Source of the DNA: Neobacillus driksii
GTDB lineage: Bacteria > Bacillota > Bacilli > Bacillales > Cytobacillaceae
Assembly: GCF_013409995.1 (NCBI RefSeq)
Contig: NZ_JACCBX010000007.1
Span: 310,001-374,000, forward strand
DNA length: 64,000 nucleotides
Direction of reading: 5' to 3'
The notes beneath the pieces were generated by a model. It saw nothing but the letters and a program-made list of their open reading frames with translations. It was not told where the DNA came from and made no database searches. Of this stretch, positions 26,128 to 35,182 are shown piece by piece. Position 1 is the first letter of the stretch. Every line of letters starts with the position of its first letter. The translations under genes were made by a program, and so were the position numbers.

Positions 26128-27354
26128 TTGGAAGAACTGATTAGTAAGTGTTGGCAAATTAATAAAGCGTTTCAAATAGGTGTACAAGCACTAGATGAAG
26201 AAATGAAGACAATCATACATATTGCGGATGATAATGAACCCTTAATGGTGATCGAATCCCGAAAAAGTATGTTAGGGGAGATTCAAAAAGAGTTAGTTCC
26301 AGCAAATAAAGGTAGTTTTTGTTATCAAACCGATACTTTTCAATTGTCGTATTTGGCTGTACCTATAAACAAGGATAAACGTTATATGGGTATGGTTGTT
26401 GTTGGTCCATTTTTAAATGAACGGGTTTCTGATCATATGATCTGGAACGTAATAAAGGAAAACAATCTTGAGAATAATTGGTTAAAAAAATTAGAAACCT
26501 ATTATAGATCATTACCACTATTAGCACAGTCCTACTTGGCAATAGGTGATTTAGTAGTCAATATAGTAATGAACCCACATGTTAAAGCCCAAATCATTGC
26601 CTCTAAACATAGTAGTGAGGAATACCGTCTAGATGTCGAGCCTAACGACTATGACCAGAGTGGGGTGGAGATAAAAAAAAGGTATGAGGCAGAAAAGAAA
26701 TTATTACATTACATTGAAAACGGTGATGTAGAAAATGCAATGAAAGCGATGCTTGATCATCATACTGGAGATTTTTTATATCGAGTGCCTGGTAATCCAT
26801 TACGAGCGAGAAAAAATATTACCTTTTCAGGTAATACCATGTACAGAATTGCTGCTGGAAACGGCGGTGTAGAACCACAATATTTACATGCAATTTCGGA
26901 AAAATTTGCGCTTAAGATTGAATCCGCAGTGACAATGTCCGAATTAAATAAAATCGACGTAAGCATGATTGATGAATACTGTGAAGCAGTAAAAAATTAC
27001 GCAATCAAAGGGTATAGCTCTGTTGTAAAGAAAGCGTTAATGTATATAAATCTTCATTTTCATGAATCGATTAATTTGCAAACCGTAGCAGATGTAATAG
27101 GATTTAATCGGACTTATCTCGCGAAAAAATTTAAATCAGAAATGAATCTTTCAGTGATTGATTACATCCAGAGAAAGCGAATCGACGAAGCAAAGTTTTT
27201 AATTGAATTAGGTCGGTTATCGACAACAGAAGTTGGATTGCAGGTCGGTTTTAGTAGTTATAATTATTTTTGTAAAGTGTTTAAAGAAATAACAGGTATG
27301 ACAGCTTCCGAGTATAAACGCAACAAACAAGTAGAATTAGAGGCAGATGCATAA
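26128..27354 (+). CDS. AraC-family regulator with PocR-type sensor domain
   Basis: Residues 1-160 resemble the PocR ligand-sensing domain (CWQINKAFQIGVQALDEE; later YLAVPINKDKRYMGMVVVGP). The C-terminal ~100 residues are a double AraC HTH (INLQTVADVIGFNRTYLAKKFKSE; EVGLQVGFSSYNYFCKVFKEITG). The TTG at 26128 is chosen because AGGTGA lies just upstream; a GTG at 26119 is in frame. It sits directly upstream of a GH3 glycosidase on the same strand and probably controls it in response to a sugar or diol ligand. Confidence 0.85.
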   Translation: MEELISKCWQINKAFQIGVQALDEEMKTIIHIADDNEPLMVIESRKSMLGEIQKELVPANKGSFCYQTDTFQLSYLAVPINKDKRYMGMVVVGPFLNERVSDHMIWNVIKENNLENNWLKKLETYYRSLPLLAQSYLAIGDLVVNIVMNPHVKAQIIASKHSSEEYRLDVEPNDYDQSGVEIKKRYEAEKKLLHYIENGDVENAMKAMLDHHTGDFLYRVPGNPLRARKNITFSGNTMYRIAAGNGGVEPQYLHAISEKFALKIESAVTMSELNKIDVSMIDEYCEAVKNYAIKGYSSVVKKALMYINLHFHESINLQTVADVIGFNRTYLAKKFKSEMNLSVIDYIQRKRIDEAKFLIELGRLSTTEVGLQVGFSSYNYFCKVFKEITGMTASEYKRNKQVELEADA

Positions 27355-27524
27355 GGCATTGCCTCTTTTCAATGTTAAAAAGAAATGATTTTTTTTGCAA
27401 AATATAAATTTATTTTTAAGATAGTCGCAATATCGTATAAAAGACAACAATATTGGGTGTGGATGCTTCGTCAAATTGCTAATATTAACAGTAGGAGATT
27501 TAAACAAGTTTAGGAGGCATTACA

Positions 27525-29648
27525 TTGGAAAGTAACCAGAAACAACCGAATTTAGAGGTCAGAGTTAAAAATATCATCGAGGTCGATGGGTTAAAATTTA
27601 AAGATTTAAATAATAGCGGAAAACTAGAACCGTATAAAGATTGGCGCTTAAGTCCCAAGGAACGGGCTGAGAACCTAGTCTCCTTGATGAATATCGATGA
27701 AAAGATCGGTATGATGCTGATTAATACTCGTAAAATGGGTCTTTCTCAAGAAGATAAGACTAAGACAAGTCATGATGGAGTACTTGATGAAGCAATCGTT
27801 GAAAAAGGTGAAAACATATTTGCGGTAGCAAAAATATATGGAACTACTCACACAATTGAAAATATGCATTTACGTCACTTTATTCATAGAGACAACCATA
27901 GTCCAGCTGAAATGGCAGAGTGGATCAATAAAATGAATGAAGTAGCCGAGGGTACTCGTCTTGGTATTCCTTGTTTAATCGCCTCCAATTCACGAAACGA
28001 AAATGGTGAATCCATCTTTGGGATGAATGATGCAGTTGGGATTTTTTCAACATGGCCAGGAACGTTAGGGCTTGCTGCTGCAGCTATGGGAGAGATCAAA
28101 AATGGCGGCGATGCCACGCTGATTAGCGAATTTGCAAAAATTGCACACGATGAGTGGGAAGCTACAGGGATAAGAAAAGGTTACATGTATATGGCTGATA
28201 CGGCCACAGATCCTAGATGGCAGCGTACCTATGGTACATTTGGGGAAGATCCTGAATTTATTTCAGATGCAATTGGCCGTATCATAGACGGATTCCAAGG
28301 AAAAGAGTTAGGGAAACACAGTATTGCCATGACAACGAAGCATTTTCCAGGCGGTGGTGCAAGGGAAAATGGATTTGATCCTCACTATGCAGAAGGAAAA
28401 TGGAATCTGTACCCAACTCCAGGAAGTTTAGAAAAGTATCACTTACCGCCATTTAGAGCAGCGGTCGAACATGGAACTTCCTCCATTATGCCATATTACT
28501 CAATACCAAGTATCAGCAAGAGTGTCGTCCAAGAATTCGAGGGTGAAGACATTCCGTTTGAAGAGGTCGGCTTTACATTTAATCATTATTTCTTACAACG
28601 TATCCTTCGAGAAGGACTAGGTTTTAAGGGCTATATCAACAGTGATAGCGGCATCACAAATAAAATGAGCTGGGGCGTTGAAGATAAGAGCGAAGCAGAA
28701 CGTTTTGCAAAAGCAATCAATGCCGGGACCGATCTTGTTGCCGATACCAATGACATCGAAAATTTGAAAATTGCAATTGAAAAAGGCTGGATTAGTGAAA
28801 AGCGTATTAACGAAGCCAATGTACGACTTCTTACTGAAATGTTTACATTAGGAATTTTTGATGATCGTACCTACGTTTCACCTGAAAATGCAACTGAAGT
28901 GGTTGGTACTCCAGCGCACTGGGAGGCTGCATACGAAGCACACAAGAAATCCGTAACGGTTCTTAAAAATTCAAATGAGACATTACCGTTAACAGTTGAA
29001 AAGCTTACGAATAAGAATGTTTATGTCGAAGTTTTCCATAAGGATCCAAAACTTGCAGCTACTTATACAGACCAAGCTAGGAAAGAATGTAAGGAAATTG
29101 GAGTTTTTACTTTAACGGAGAATCATGAGGAAGCAGATGTAGCGATTTTGTTCTTGCAGCCAAAATCCGGATCTTATTTCAATGCGACACCTGGACTGTT
29201 AGAACTTGAATTATGCGAGAATAAAACGATTAAAGCTTTAGATGGCTCGGAGTATCAAGAAACGACTTTGAGTGAAATTGAACACCTAAAAGAAGTGTGT
29301 AATACGATTCGTAATCGTGGTGGTAAAGTTGTAATCAGTATAAATGTGACATTGCCATGGATTCTTGGAAATGCTGAACCATTAGCGGATGCAGTGATTG
29401 CTGGTTACGATACCATCTTTAAGCCGCAATTTGAGGTAATCGCTGGCCAGTTCCAACCAGTGGGCGTCCTGCCGATATCTTTGCCAGCAAGTGAAGAAGT
29501 AATTGCTGTCGATGAAAATGGTGATTGTGTGTCGCCAAACGATGTACCAGGCTATGACAAGGACAAATATATGCCTGAAGGACTTTCTTATTCTTATAAA
29601 GATAGTGATGGAAATGTCTACAAGCTTGGTCATGGATTAAGCTATTAA
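27525..29648 (+). CDS. Glycoside hydrolase family 3 enzyme
   Basis: The 707-residue protein lacks a signal peptide, so it is intracellular. The N-terminal GH3 barrel carries KHFPGGGARENGFDPH (substrate Lys-His) and GYINSDSGITNKMSWG, where Asp374 is the expected nucleophile. A C-terminal alpha/beta domain follows from about residue 460. The TTG start is supported by TAGGAGGC. It would hydrolyse beta-glucosides or related short oligosaccharides. Its likely controller is the PocR/AraC gene upstream. Confidence 0.9.
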   Translation: MESNQKQPNLEVRVKNIIEVDGLKFKDLNNSGKLEPYKDWRLSPKERAENLVSLMNIDEKIGMMLINTRKMGLSQEDKTKTSHDGVLDEAIVEKGENIFAVAKIYGTTHTIENMHLRHFIHRDNHSPAEMAEWINKMNEVAEGTRLGIPCLIASNSRNENGESIFGMNDAVGIFSTWPGTLGLAAAAMGEIKNGGDATLISEFAKIAHDEWEATGIRKGYMYMADTATDPRWQRTYGTFGEDPEFISDAIGRIIDGFQGKELGKHSIAMTTKHFPGGGARENGFDPHYAEGKWNLYPTPGSLEKYHLPPFRAAVEHGTSSIMPYYSIPSISKSVVQEFEGEDIPFEEVGFTFNHYFLQRILREGLGFKGYINSDSGITNKMSWGVEDKSEAERFAKAINAGTDLVADTNDIENLKIAIEKGWISEKRINEANVRLLTEMFTLGIFDDRTYVSPENATEVVGTPAHWEAAYEAHKKSVTVLKNSNETLPLTVEKLTNKNVYVEVFHKDPKLAATYTDQARKECKEIGVFTLTENHEEADVAILFLQPKSGSYFNATPGLLELELCENKTIKALDGSEYQETTLSEIEHLKEVCNTIRNRGGKVVISINVTLPWILGNAEPLADAVIAGYDTIFKPQFEVIAGQFQPVGVLPISLPASEEVIAVDENGDCVSPNDVPGYDKDKYMPEGLSYSYKDSDGNVYKLGHGLSY

Positions 29649-29662
29649 TAATTGATTTTCTT

Positions 29663-29692
29663 AAGCTAAGGTGAATGCCTTAGCTTTTTTTG
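29663..29692 (+). terminator. Intrinsic terminator of the GH3 gene
   Basis: AAGCTAAGG pairs with CCTTAGCTT and is followed by TTTTTG. Confidence 0.88.
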
Positions 29693-29787
29693 TACACCCA
29701 AAAATATGGATAAAGAAAATTAGGTAATAGGGACTAACAATCCATACATATATTTAGGAGGGAAGTGTATAGTTAAGGAGGGACAAC

Positions 29788-30576
29788 ATGGCAAACCCGA
29801 TTGTTGCTCGGTCATTAGACGAAATTAAATTTTGGTCTCGGATCATGAAAGAGCATTCTTTATTCTTAAGTCTTGGCTTCACGTATGAACAGAAACAATT
29901 GATTGAAGAAGCCCAGCAGTTTATGGATTTATTCGAGCGGATTGAGGAGAAGCTTTCTAGATTTACAGTAAATTCGGATCTTCGTCAAGTTCAAGCTTTT
30001 AATACTGAGGTATATCAAGCAGCTGCAGCGATTTATGCGTATAAAAGAAAGATATTAGATTTAACGCTGCGCTGTCAAATCAGACACAATAATTTCCCTT
30101 TATTAGTTGACCATATTAGCAGAGAAGCAGCGTATTTTGCAAATCGGTTAAAAGAATTAAATGAAGGGATATTAGCCCCGACACCAGATACGGTTATTCA
30201 AGAAAATGTATTTTTCTTAAAAATCATGGCTGACCACGCAAAGTTTATCGGACACCTTTTAGATCCTTCAGAAAGAAAATTAGTAGATCAGGCTAGAGAG
30301 TTTAGTAATGATTTTGATAAATTGTTGTTTCAGGCAGTAGATCTAGACTATATGCGGCCACAATCTGAAACCAAACCATTGCTCGGTCAGTTTTTAAACC
30401 AAAATAAAGTATCCGTAGTTTCATTAAGGGATTTTAAGAAAACAGCAAGAGACTTAATCGAAGAATGCCGAATTAAGAGCATTATACATCCTCTCTTAGC
30501 TGACCATACATTTAGGGAAGCTTCAAGATTTATAGAAATCATAGAAATGTTTGAGGCTACTCTTAGCGGAACGTAA
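29788..30576 (+). CDS. DUF2935-family protein
   Basis: The 262-residue protein consists of two similar helical halves. The first has EIKFWSRIMKEHSLFLSLGF and HISREAAYFANRL; the second has ENVFFLKIMADHAKFIGHLL and HTFREASRFIEI. The repeated E...H pattern suggests a duplicated four-helix, hemerythrin-like metal site. The family is Bacillus-typical and of unknown function. TTAAGGAGGG precedes the ATG. Confidence 0.87.
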   Translation: MANPIVARSLDEIKFWSRIMKEHSLFLSLGFTYEQKQLIEEAQQFMDLFERIEEKLSRFTVNSDLRQVQAFNTEVYQAAAAIYAYKRKILDLTLRCQIRHNNFPLLVDHISREAAYFANRLKELNEGILAPTPDTVIQENVFFLKIMADHAKFIGHLLDPSERKLVDQAREFSNDFDKLLFQAVDLDYMRPQSETKPLLGQFLNQNKVSVVSLRDFKKTARDLIEECRIKSIIHPLLADHTFREASRFIEIIEMFEATLSGT

Positions 30577-30584
30577 ATAAACGA

Positions 30585-30618
30585 AAGACCTTCCACCATT
30601 GGGGGAAGGTCTGTTTTC
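30585..30618 (+). terminator. Intrinsic terminator of the DUF2935 gene
   Basis: AGACCTTCC pairs with GGAAGGTCT and is followed by GTTTTCATTTC. Confidence 0.8.
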
Positions 30619-30623
30619 ATTTC

Positions 30624-31091
30624 TTAGGCCTCTTTTGACTTATTTACATATTCTATTAGTTCGCCGACAAATGAAATTTCTTTAATGGTTACCAGTAGTT
30701 CTCCGGTTGGGATTTTTATGGATACCTTATCACCGAGATTCTTAAAAAGCAGCTGCCTGCCTACTGGAGATAAAAAGGATATATAGCCGAAATCTGGATC
30801 TGACTGTTCTGGGTAACAAATTACATAATCCTCTGTTTCATTTTCATCATCATATAAAACTGTAGCCTTTGTTCCGATAAAAACCTTTGGGAAATGTGAA
30901 ATGATTTCATTTCGTTTATTTGTTTTTAATAACTCCTCAACTTCCATGACATATAAATTAAAAAAGTGTTTTAATCGTTCTTGGACAGGAGTGGAAGAAA
31001 GATAGAGATTTGTTAATTCCTTGATGTTTTCGTCTATATAATTTAACTGTTGAACATAGTAATTCTTAGTGAGGTGTAGACTATGGTTCAT
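30624..31091 (-). CDS. GreA/GreB C-terminal-domain protein
   Basis: Residues about 75-150 match the Gre-factor C-terminal FKBP-like domain (YISFLSPVGRQLLFKNLGDKVSIKIPTGELLVTIKEI). The N-terminal 70 residues are helical but are not a standard GreA coiled coil with acidic tip. That makes it Rnk-/GreA-like: it probably binds RNA polymerase through the C-domain. The ATG at 31091 overlaps a 22-codon upstream ORF. Confidence 0.82.
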   Translation of the reverse strand: MNHSLHLTKNYYVQQLNYIDENIKELTNLYLSSTPVQERLKHFFNLYVMEVEELLKTNKRNEIISHFPKVFIGTKATVLYDDENETEDYVICYPEQSDPDFGYISFLSPVGRQLLFKNLGDKVSIKIPTGELLVTIKEISFVGELIEYVNKSKEA

Positions 31092-31149
31092 AGTAGATAA
31101 CCCCCAAACTTGGATTGAACTTTTTGCAAAACTTCATTGATTGTTTCAT
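31081..31149 (-). CDS. Possible 22-aa upstream ORF coupled to the Gre-like gene
   Basis: TAGGAGGAG lies 8 nt before ATG 31149. The ORF encodes MKQSMKFCKKFNPSLGVIYY plus two residues. Its TAG stop lies 8-10 nt inside the Gre-like gene. The Gre-like ATG itself has only a weak GGGGG site, so translation may depend on coupling to this ORF. Confidence 0.4.
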   Translation of the reverse strand: MKQSMKFCKKFNPSLGVIYYEP

Positions 31150-31186
31150 TAATAACTCCTCCTAAATATAAAAAATAAACCTTCCT

Positions 31187-31218
31187 TACAGAAAATAAGA
31201 TAACCACCGTAAAAGTGG
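31187..31218 (-). promoter_or_regulatory. Leader hairpin upstream of the Gre-like gene
   Basis: On the minus strand GATAACCCCAC can pair with GGTGGTTATC, followed by TTATTTTC. It lies in the 5' leader of the Gre-like gene and resembles a weak attenuator. Confidence 0.4.
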
Positions 31219-31219
31219 G

Positions 31220-31359
31220 GTTATCTGTATTCCTGTACAATAAAGAGGACAAGCCCCTTTATCTATTGGAAGATATTAGTTCTATTTTACCATATATCAA
31301 CAGAAATAGCATGAATATCAATTATTGTTGAAAGGTTTAGAGAAAGGTAAAAAATTAAT
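31220..31359. other. Gene-free stretch between two minus-strand genes
   Basis: AT-rich DNA that probably holds the promoter of the Gre-like transcript. I see no other structure. Confidence 0.4.
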
Positions 31360-31388
31360 AAAAAACAGTCCCTTTAAAGAGACTGTTC
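31360..31388 (-). terminator. Intrinsic terminator of the small membrane protein gene
   Basis: On the minus strand ACAGTCTC pairs with GGGACTGT (one G-T wobble), followed by TTTTTT. Confidence 0.8.
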
Positions 31389-31423
31389 GTAAAATAAAGT
31401 TTGGTTTATAAAACAGACACACT

Positions 31424-31657
31424 TTACTTTTTATAGTGGCGCCAAACTTTCTTAAAGATGAGTAAACCAAAAACAATGATAACCAGGAAGCCGATTAATC
31501 CAAATACGAAGTTTAAAATAGGGGCAAGGGCACCTAAAGTCAGGAGACCAAGCAAAGTGGTAAAAACATTTAAAGTGACAAGCAGCAACCAAATAACACC
31601 TGTTAAAAATCCTAGGAAAAGTCCCAAAATGCCACAGGAAGAATGACCATTACTCAT
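31424..31657 (-). CDS. Small membrane protein with two or three hydrophobic segments
   Basis: The 77-residue protein starts MSNGHSSCGILGLFLGF. Long hydrophobic stretches follow (GVIWLLLVTLNVF; NFVFGLIGFLVIIVFGLLIF), ending in a basic tail KKVWRHYKK. ATG 31657 has GGGGGTGA upstream; the longer reading to 31693 has not. I recognise no function. Confidence 0.6.
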   Translation of the reverse strand: MSNGHSSCGILGLFLGFLTGVIWLLLVTLNVFTTLLGLLTLGALAPILNFVFGLIGFLVIIVFGLLIFKKVWRHYKK

Positions 31658-31805
31658 GTAATTCACCCCCTCACTATGGTAGTTCAATAACATACTATGC
31701 AGGGGGTGAAAAGCATGTTTTACAAATCCAGTAAAAGGGGCGGAAAATAGGCGAGGAAGAGCTAGGTGATATAATTAGTGATGACAATATTGGTGACACA
31801 AAAAT

Positions 31806-31852
31806 GGTGACAGGCACCGCTCATGGACACTGTCCACCTCAGGCGGACAGTG
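31806..31852. repeat. Composite short palindrome (variant of the GTGCC..GGCAC hairpin family)
   Basis: GGTGACAGGCACC (31806-31818) is palindromic around a 5-nt centre. It is followed by CACTGTCC...GGACAGTG (31828-31852). It lies upstream of the DUF3231 gene and resembles, but is not identical to, the GTGCCAGGCACC hairpins elsewhere in the window. Confidence 0.55.
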
Positions 31853-31935
31853 GGATTCATATTGTAATTATAAAATGGAACATTAAATATCCTAACTCTA
31901 ATTTGGGAATTCTAAAAGTTATGGAGGGATATGTC

Positions 31936-32931
31936 ATGAATAATAAAGTAGAGATTGTTAAATTAACGAGTGCTGAGATATCAGCTCTTTGGACAGCCAG
32001 TGTAAATATCAGTGTAGTTTTCTGCATGGTGACTCACTTTATAGAAACCTGTAAAGATCCTGAGATTCTAACACTTTTAGAAGAATCAAAGCATTTGGCT
32101 GAGACACATAAGAATCAGATTGAACAGTTATTTATACAAGAAAAAATTGTTATCCCTGAAGGTTTCAAGGTGGAGAAACATGTTGTCCCAAATGCAGTCA
32201 AACTTTTTTCTGATCTCTATTACATACAGTGCATCCTTCAAATGAGCAAATTTGGGCTTGCTTCTCATGCTGCGGGTTTAACCGTTTCCGCGAGGGAAGA
32301 TGTGCGAAAGTTATTTAATACCCTCATGGATGATGTGGCTCAGTTATACCATAATGCAGTAAGCAAAATGCAGGAAAAAGGAATTTATGTGCGAATGCCT
32401 TACATGAATTACCCAACAGAAATTGATTTCGTTAACAAAGAAATTTTTCTGACAGGCTGGCTAGGACGCAGACGTCCGCTATTAGGAATTGAGTGCACAC
32501 ATTTATTGATAAATGCTATCCAAAATGAAATGGGGATGCAAATGTGCACCGCGTTTTCACAAGTATCACAGGATCGTGAACTTCGTGAATATTTCCTTCG
32601 GGGAAAGAACTTGTGCAAACACATCTTAGGCTCCATTCATGATGTATTACAGGAAAGTGAAGTCCCCGCGGCCAACTCATGGGATTACGGCGTCACCGAT
32701 TCAACGGTTGCTCCGTTTTCGGAACAATTAATGCTATATGTCATTGGGGTCCTGTCAAATCTAGGAATGGCAGCATACGGTGCTGGTTTAGGAACTACCA
32801 TGCGCAGAGATATTAGCGCCATGTATGCAAATTTTATTACCAAAACCGGAACTTTTGGGGAAGATGGAATGAATTTAATGATTGAAAGAAAATGGCTGGA
32901 GCAGCCTCCTCAATTTGAAGCTGCGAAATGA
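31936..32931 (+). CDS. DUF3231-family protein (two tandem domains)
   Basis: The 331-residue protein has two similar helical domains (residues about 5-165 and 180-325). Both contain matching segments (QMSKFGLASHAAGLTVSAREDV and LSNLGMAAYGAGLGTTMRRDI). This is the DUF3231 layout, a Bacillus-specific ferritin-like four-helix family of unknown function. ATG 31936 follows GGAGGGAT; the frame continues upstream through a repeat element but without a ribosome binding site. Confidence 0.88.
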   Translation: MNNKVEIVKLTSAEISALWTASVNISVVFCMVTHFIETCKDPEILTLLEESKHLAETHKNQIEQLFIQEKIVIPEGFKVEKHVVPNAVKLFSDLYYIQCILQMSKFGLASHAAGLTVSAREDVRKLFNTLMDDVAQLYHNAVSKMQEKGIYVRMPYMNYPTEIDFVNKEIFLTGWLGRRRPLLGIECTHLLINAIQNEMGMQMCTAFSQVSQDRELREYFLRGKNLCKHILGSIHDVLQESEVPAANSWDYGVTDSTVAPFSEQLMLYVIGVLSNLGMAAYGAGLGTTMRRDISAMYANFITKTGTFGEDGMNLMIERKWLEQPPQFEAAK

Positions 32932-32942
32932 GAAAGATTTCT

Positions 32943-32976
32943 TAGAAAAGAGCGGTGGCTACTGCTCTTTTCTTGT
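32943..32976 (+). terminator. Intrinsic terminator of the DUF3231 gene
   Basis: AGAAAAGAGC pairs with GCTCTTTTCT. Confidence 0.8.
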
Positions 32977-33032
32977 ATCAATCGATAACGGTCTGTAAAA
33001 TATTTATCAATCACACAGACCGAGGTAGGTAT

Positions 33033-33215
33033 ATGAAAAGATATCGATTAATGAAAGATTATAAAGGTATATATAAGAAGGGTACTACTTTCTTTGTTAT
33101 ATCCGAATCAGAATTTATTGGTGTAAAAGAGTTCGTTCTACAAACCAAGAATTTAGACGGAAAAATTATACTTTCTGAAAAAGAACTGAAGGACCACTTT
33201 AGGCAAATCTATTAA
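33033..33215 (+). CDS. Small hypothetical protein, 60 aa
   Basis: The ORF starts MKRYRLMKDYKGIYKKGTTF and looks like a compact beta-strand domain (SH3-like pattern of short strands and turns), basic overall. ATG 33033 follows GAGGTAGG. I recognise no family. Confidence 0.5.
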   Translation: MKRYRLMKDYKGIYKKGTTFFVISESEFIGVKEFVLQTKNLDGKIILSEKELKDHFRQIY

Positions 33216-33371
33216 TCTTTTATGTAGAAAGCAGGAAAACAGAGTCTGGTCCAAAGATGGAATATGTTGTTAATAGTGTTAAAATGGTAAAATAAGATTG
33301 TAGGTAATTGCTCGCAATAAGATTTTTTGGAAGTAATGTGAAATGCCAAAAACTAAATGGGGGTTAATGAA

Positions 33372-33659
33372 ATGATAAAAGTAGTGGCAAAATGCAAATT
33401 GAAATCAGATGTAAAGGTAGAAGAATATTTACGTGATGCTAGGGAATTAGTGGCAGAAACAAGAAAAGAAGAAGGGTGCATTACATATGCTCTTCATCAA
33501 GATATTAATGATCCTTCTATCATTACTATGCTTGAAGAATGGGTGGATGAAGAGGCTTTGAATCAACACAATAAAACGGACCATGTTAACAGAATTGTCC
33601 CTGAGCTTAGGAAACTACGAGAAAGCACAGAAGTTAACATTTATAGAGAAGTAGAGTAG
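33372..33659 (+). CDS. ABM-domain monooxygenase-like protein
   Basis: The 95-residue protein is a single antibiotic-biosynthesis-monooxygenase (ferredoxin-like) domain. It has EEGCITYALHQDINDP, MLEEWVDEEALNQHNKTDH and a C-terminal strand. It probably forms a dimer that acts on a quinone, haem or similar compound. ATG 33372 follows GGGGGTTAATG. It lies 21 bp upstream of the oxidoreductase, so co-transcription is likely. Confidence 0.83.
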   Translation: MIKVVAKCKLKSDVKVEEYLRDARELVAETRKEEGCITYALHQDINDPSIITMLEEWVDEEALNQHNKTDHVNRIVPELRKLRESTEVNIYREVE

Positions 33660-33680
33660 TTTCGTGGAAGGGGGAACATC

Positions 33681-34670
33681 ATGAAGTTGGATAAAGTTCG
33701 TTGGGGCATCATCGGCTGCGGGGATGTAACAGAAGTAAAAAGCGGCCCGGCATTTCAAAAAATTAATAACTCCAAGCTTGTTGCGGTAATGAGGAGAACA
33801 GGGAAGCTTGCGAAGGACTATGCGGAACGCCATCAAGTTCCCAGATGGTATGACGATGCAGACCAACTCATAAACGATCCAGATGTAAATGCTATCTATA
33901 TTGCTACACCTCCTGGTTCACATAAGGAGTATACCTTAAAGGCAGCTAAGGCAGGGAAGCTTGTTTATGTAGAAAAGCCGATGGCACGCACTTACACGGA
34001 GTGCCAAGAAATGATTGCTGCATGCGAAAAAGCAGGAGTTCCATTATATGTGGCTTATTATCGCAGAGCACAAGCTCGATTTATTAAAATAAAAGAGTTG
34101 TTAGAAAAAGGGGCAATCGGCGAGGTTCGATTCGTATCTGCCACGCAGTATCAAAAGGATTTTGAAGCGGGTAAACAACCTGAGCAGCTCTCTTGGCGTG
34201 TTCAACCTGAATTAGCGGGTGGAGGTTTGTTTTTTGACTTAGCCAGTCATACTCTCGATATTTTCGACTTCTTGTTGGGGCCGATTAAGTCTGTTCAAGG
34301 AATTGCTTCAAACCAAGCAGGCTATTATTCGGCTGAAGATATTGTTTCAGGTACATTTTTGTTTGAATCGGGCGTTCATGGTGTAGGGAAATGGTGTTTT
34401 ACTGCCTTTGAAAATGAGGATATTAATGAAATTATCGGTAGCGAAGGGAAGATTACCTTCTCCACCTTTGGGAACGAACCAATACGATTGACCACAGAAC
34501 AGGGTACAGAAGAGTGGAGTTTCGAACGGCCTCAGCATGTTCATCAACCCTTAGTGGAAACGATTGTTTTAGACCTAACCAGTGAAAGTAGCGCGTGTCC
34601 TAGCACCGGAATGTCAGGTGCCAGAACGAATTGGGTTATGGGTGAAATGGTGAAGAACTATTACCAGTAA
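33681..34670 (+). CDS. Gfo/Idh/MocA-family oxidoreductase
   Basis: The 329-residue protein has an N-terminal Rossmann fold (VRWGIIGCGDVTEV) with the family motif YVEKPMARTYTEC, where the Lys is catalytic. The GFO_IDH_MocA C-domain contains GGGLFFDLASHTLDI with the catalytic His. It would oxidise or reduce a sugar or polyol with NAD(P). It is probably co-transcribed with the ABM gene upstream and the GNAT gene 19 bp downstream. Confidence 0.9.
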   Translation: MKLDKVRWGIIGCGDVTEVKSGPAFQKINNSKLVAVMRRTGKLAKDYAERHQVPRWYDDADQLINDPDVNAIYIATPPGSHKEYTLKAAKAGKLVYVEKPMARTYTECQEMIAACEKAGVPLYVAYYRRAQARFIKIKELLEKGAIGEVRFVSATQYQKDFEAGKQPEQLSWRVQPELAGGGLFFDLASHTLDIFDFLLGPIKSVQGIASNQAGYYSAEDIVSGTFLFESGVHGVGKWCFTAFENEDINEIIGSEGKITFSTFGNEPIRLTTEQGTEEWSFERPQHVHQPLVETIVLDLTSESSACPSTGMSGARTNWVMGEMVKNYYQ

Positions 34671-34689
34671 CCAGGCAGGGGTTGTTGTT

Positions 34690-35139
34690 GTGAGTGATAG
34701 TAAAGTAAAAATCATTAAGTATCAACCCAACTATGCGAAACAAACAGTTGAAATGTGGCGGAATAGTAAGGAAGCGGCACTTGGTCAGAAGGAAATACAC
34801 AGCTTTGATAGTCACGTTGATTTTCTAAATCAAATCCTAGCAAAACAATATCAAGTAGATCTAGTATTAATGGATGAGATGATAGTCGGAATGATTGCTT
34901 ATAACGAAGGGGAAATAAGCCAGCTTTACATTCATATAGACTTTCAAGGAAACGGTATTGGCCAAACTTTATTAGCTAGAGCGAAAGAACAATCAGCTGG
35001 GCGATTAATACTATATACATTTGAAGTCAATAAGAAAGCACAACGCTTCTATGAAAAACATGGATTTATTATCATTGGCAGAGGGTATGAAAACGAAGAA
35101 GATTTACCTGATATACTTTATGAATGGAAAAATACTTAG
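34690..35139 (+). CDS. GNAT-family N-acetyltransferase
   Basis: The 149-residue protein has FQGNGIGQTLLARAKEQ as acetyl-CoA loop and NKKAQRFYEKHGFIIIGRG at the end. GTG 34690 has AGGCAGGGG upstream. It is the last gene of a three-gene run and is followed by a bidirectional terminator. Confidence 0.88.
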   Translation: MSDSKVKIIKYQPNYAKQTVEMWRNSKEAALGQKEIHSFDSHVDFLNQILAKQYQVDLVLMDEMIVGMIAYNEGEISQLYIHIDFQGNGIGQTLLARAKEQSAGRLILYTFEVNKKAQRFYEKHGFIIIGRGYENEEDLPDILYEWKNT

Positions 35140-35140
35140 A

Positions 35141-35177
35141 AAAAAAGTAACCAACCGAAGGATTGGTTACTTTTTTA
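35141..35177. terminator. Bidirectional terminator
   Basis: AAAAAAGTAACCAA pairs with TTGGTTACTTTTTT between convergent genes. Confidence 0.9.
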
Positions 35178-35182
35178 AACGA

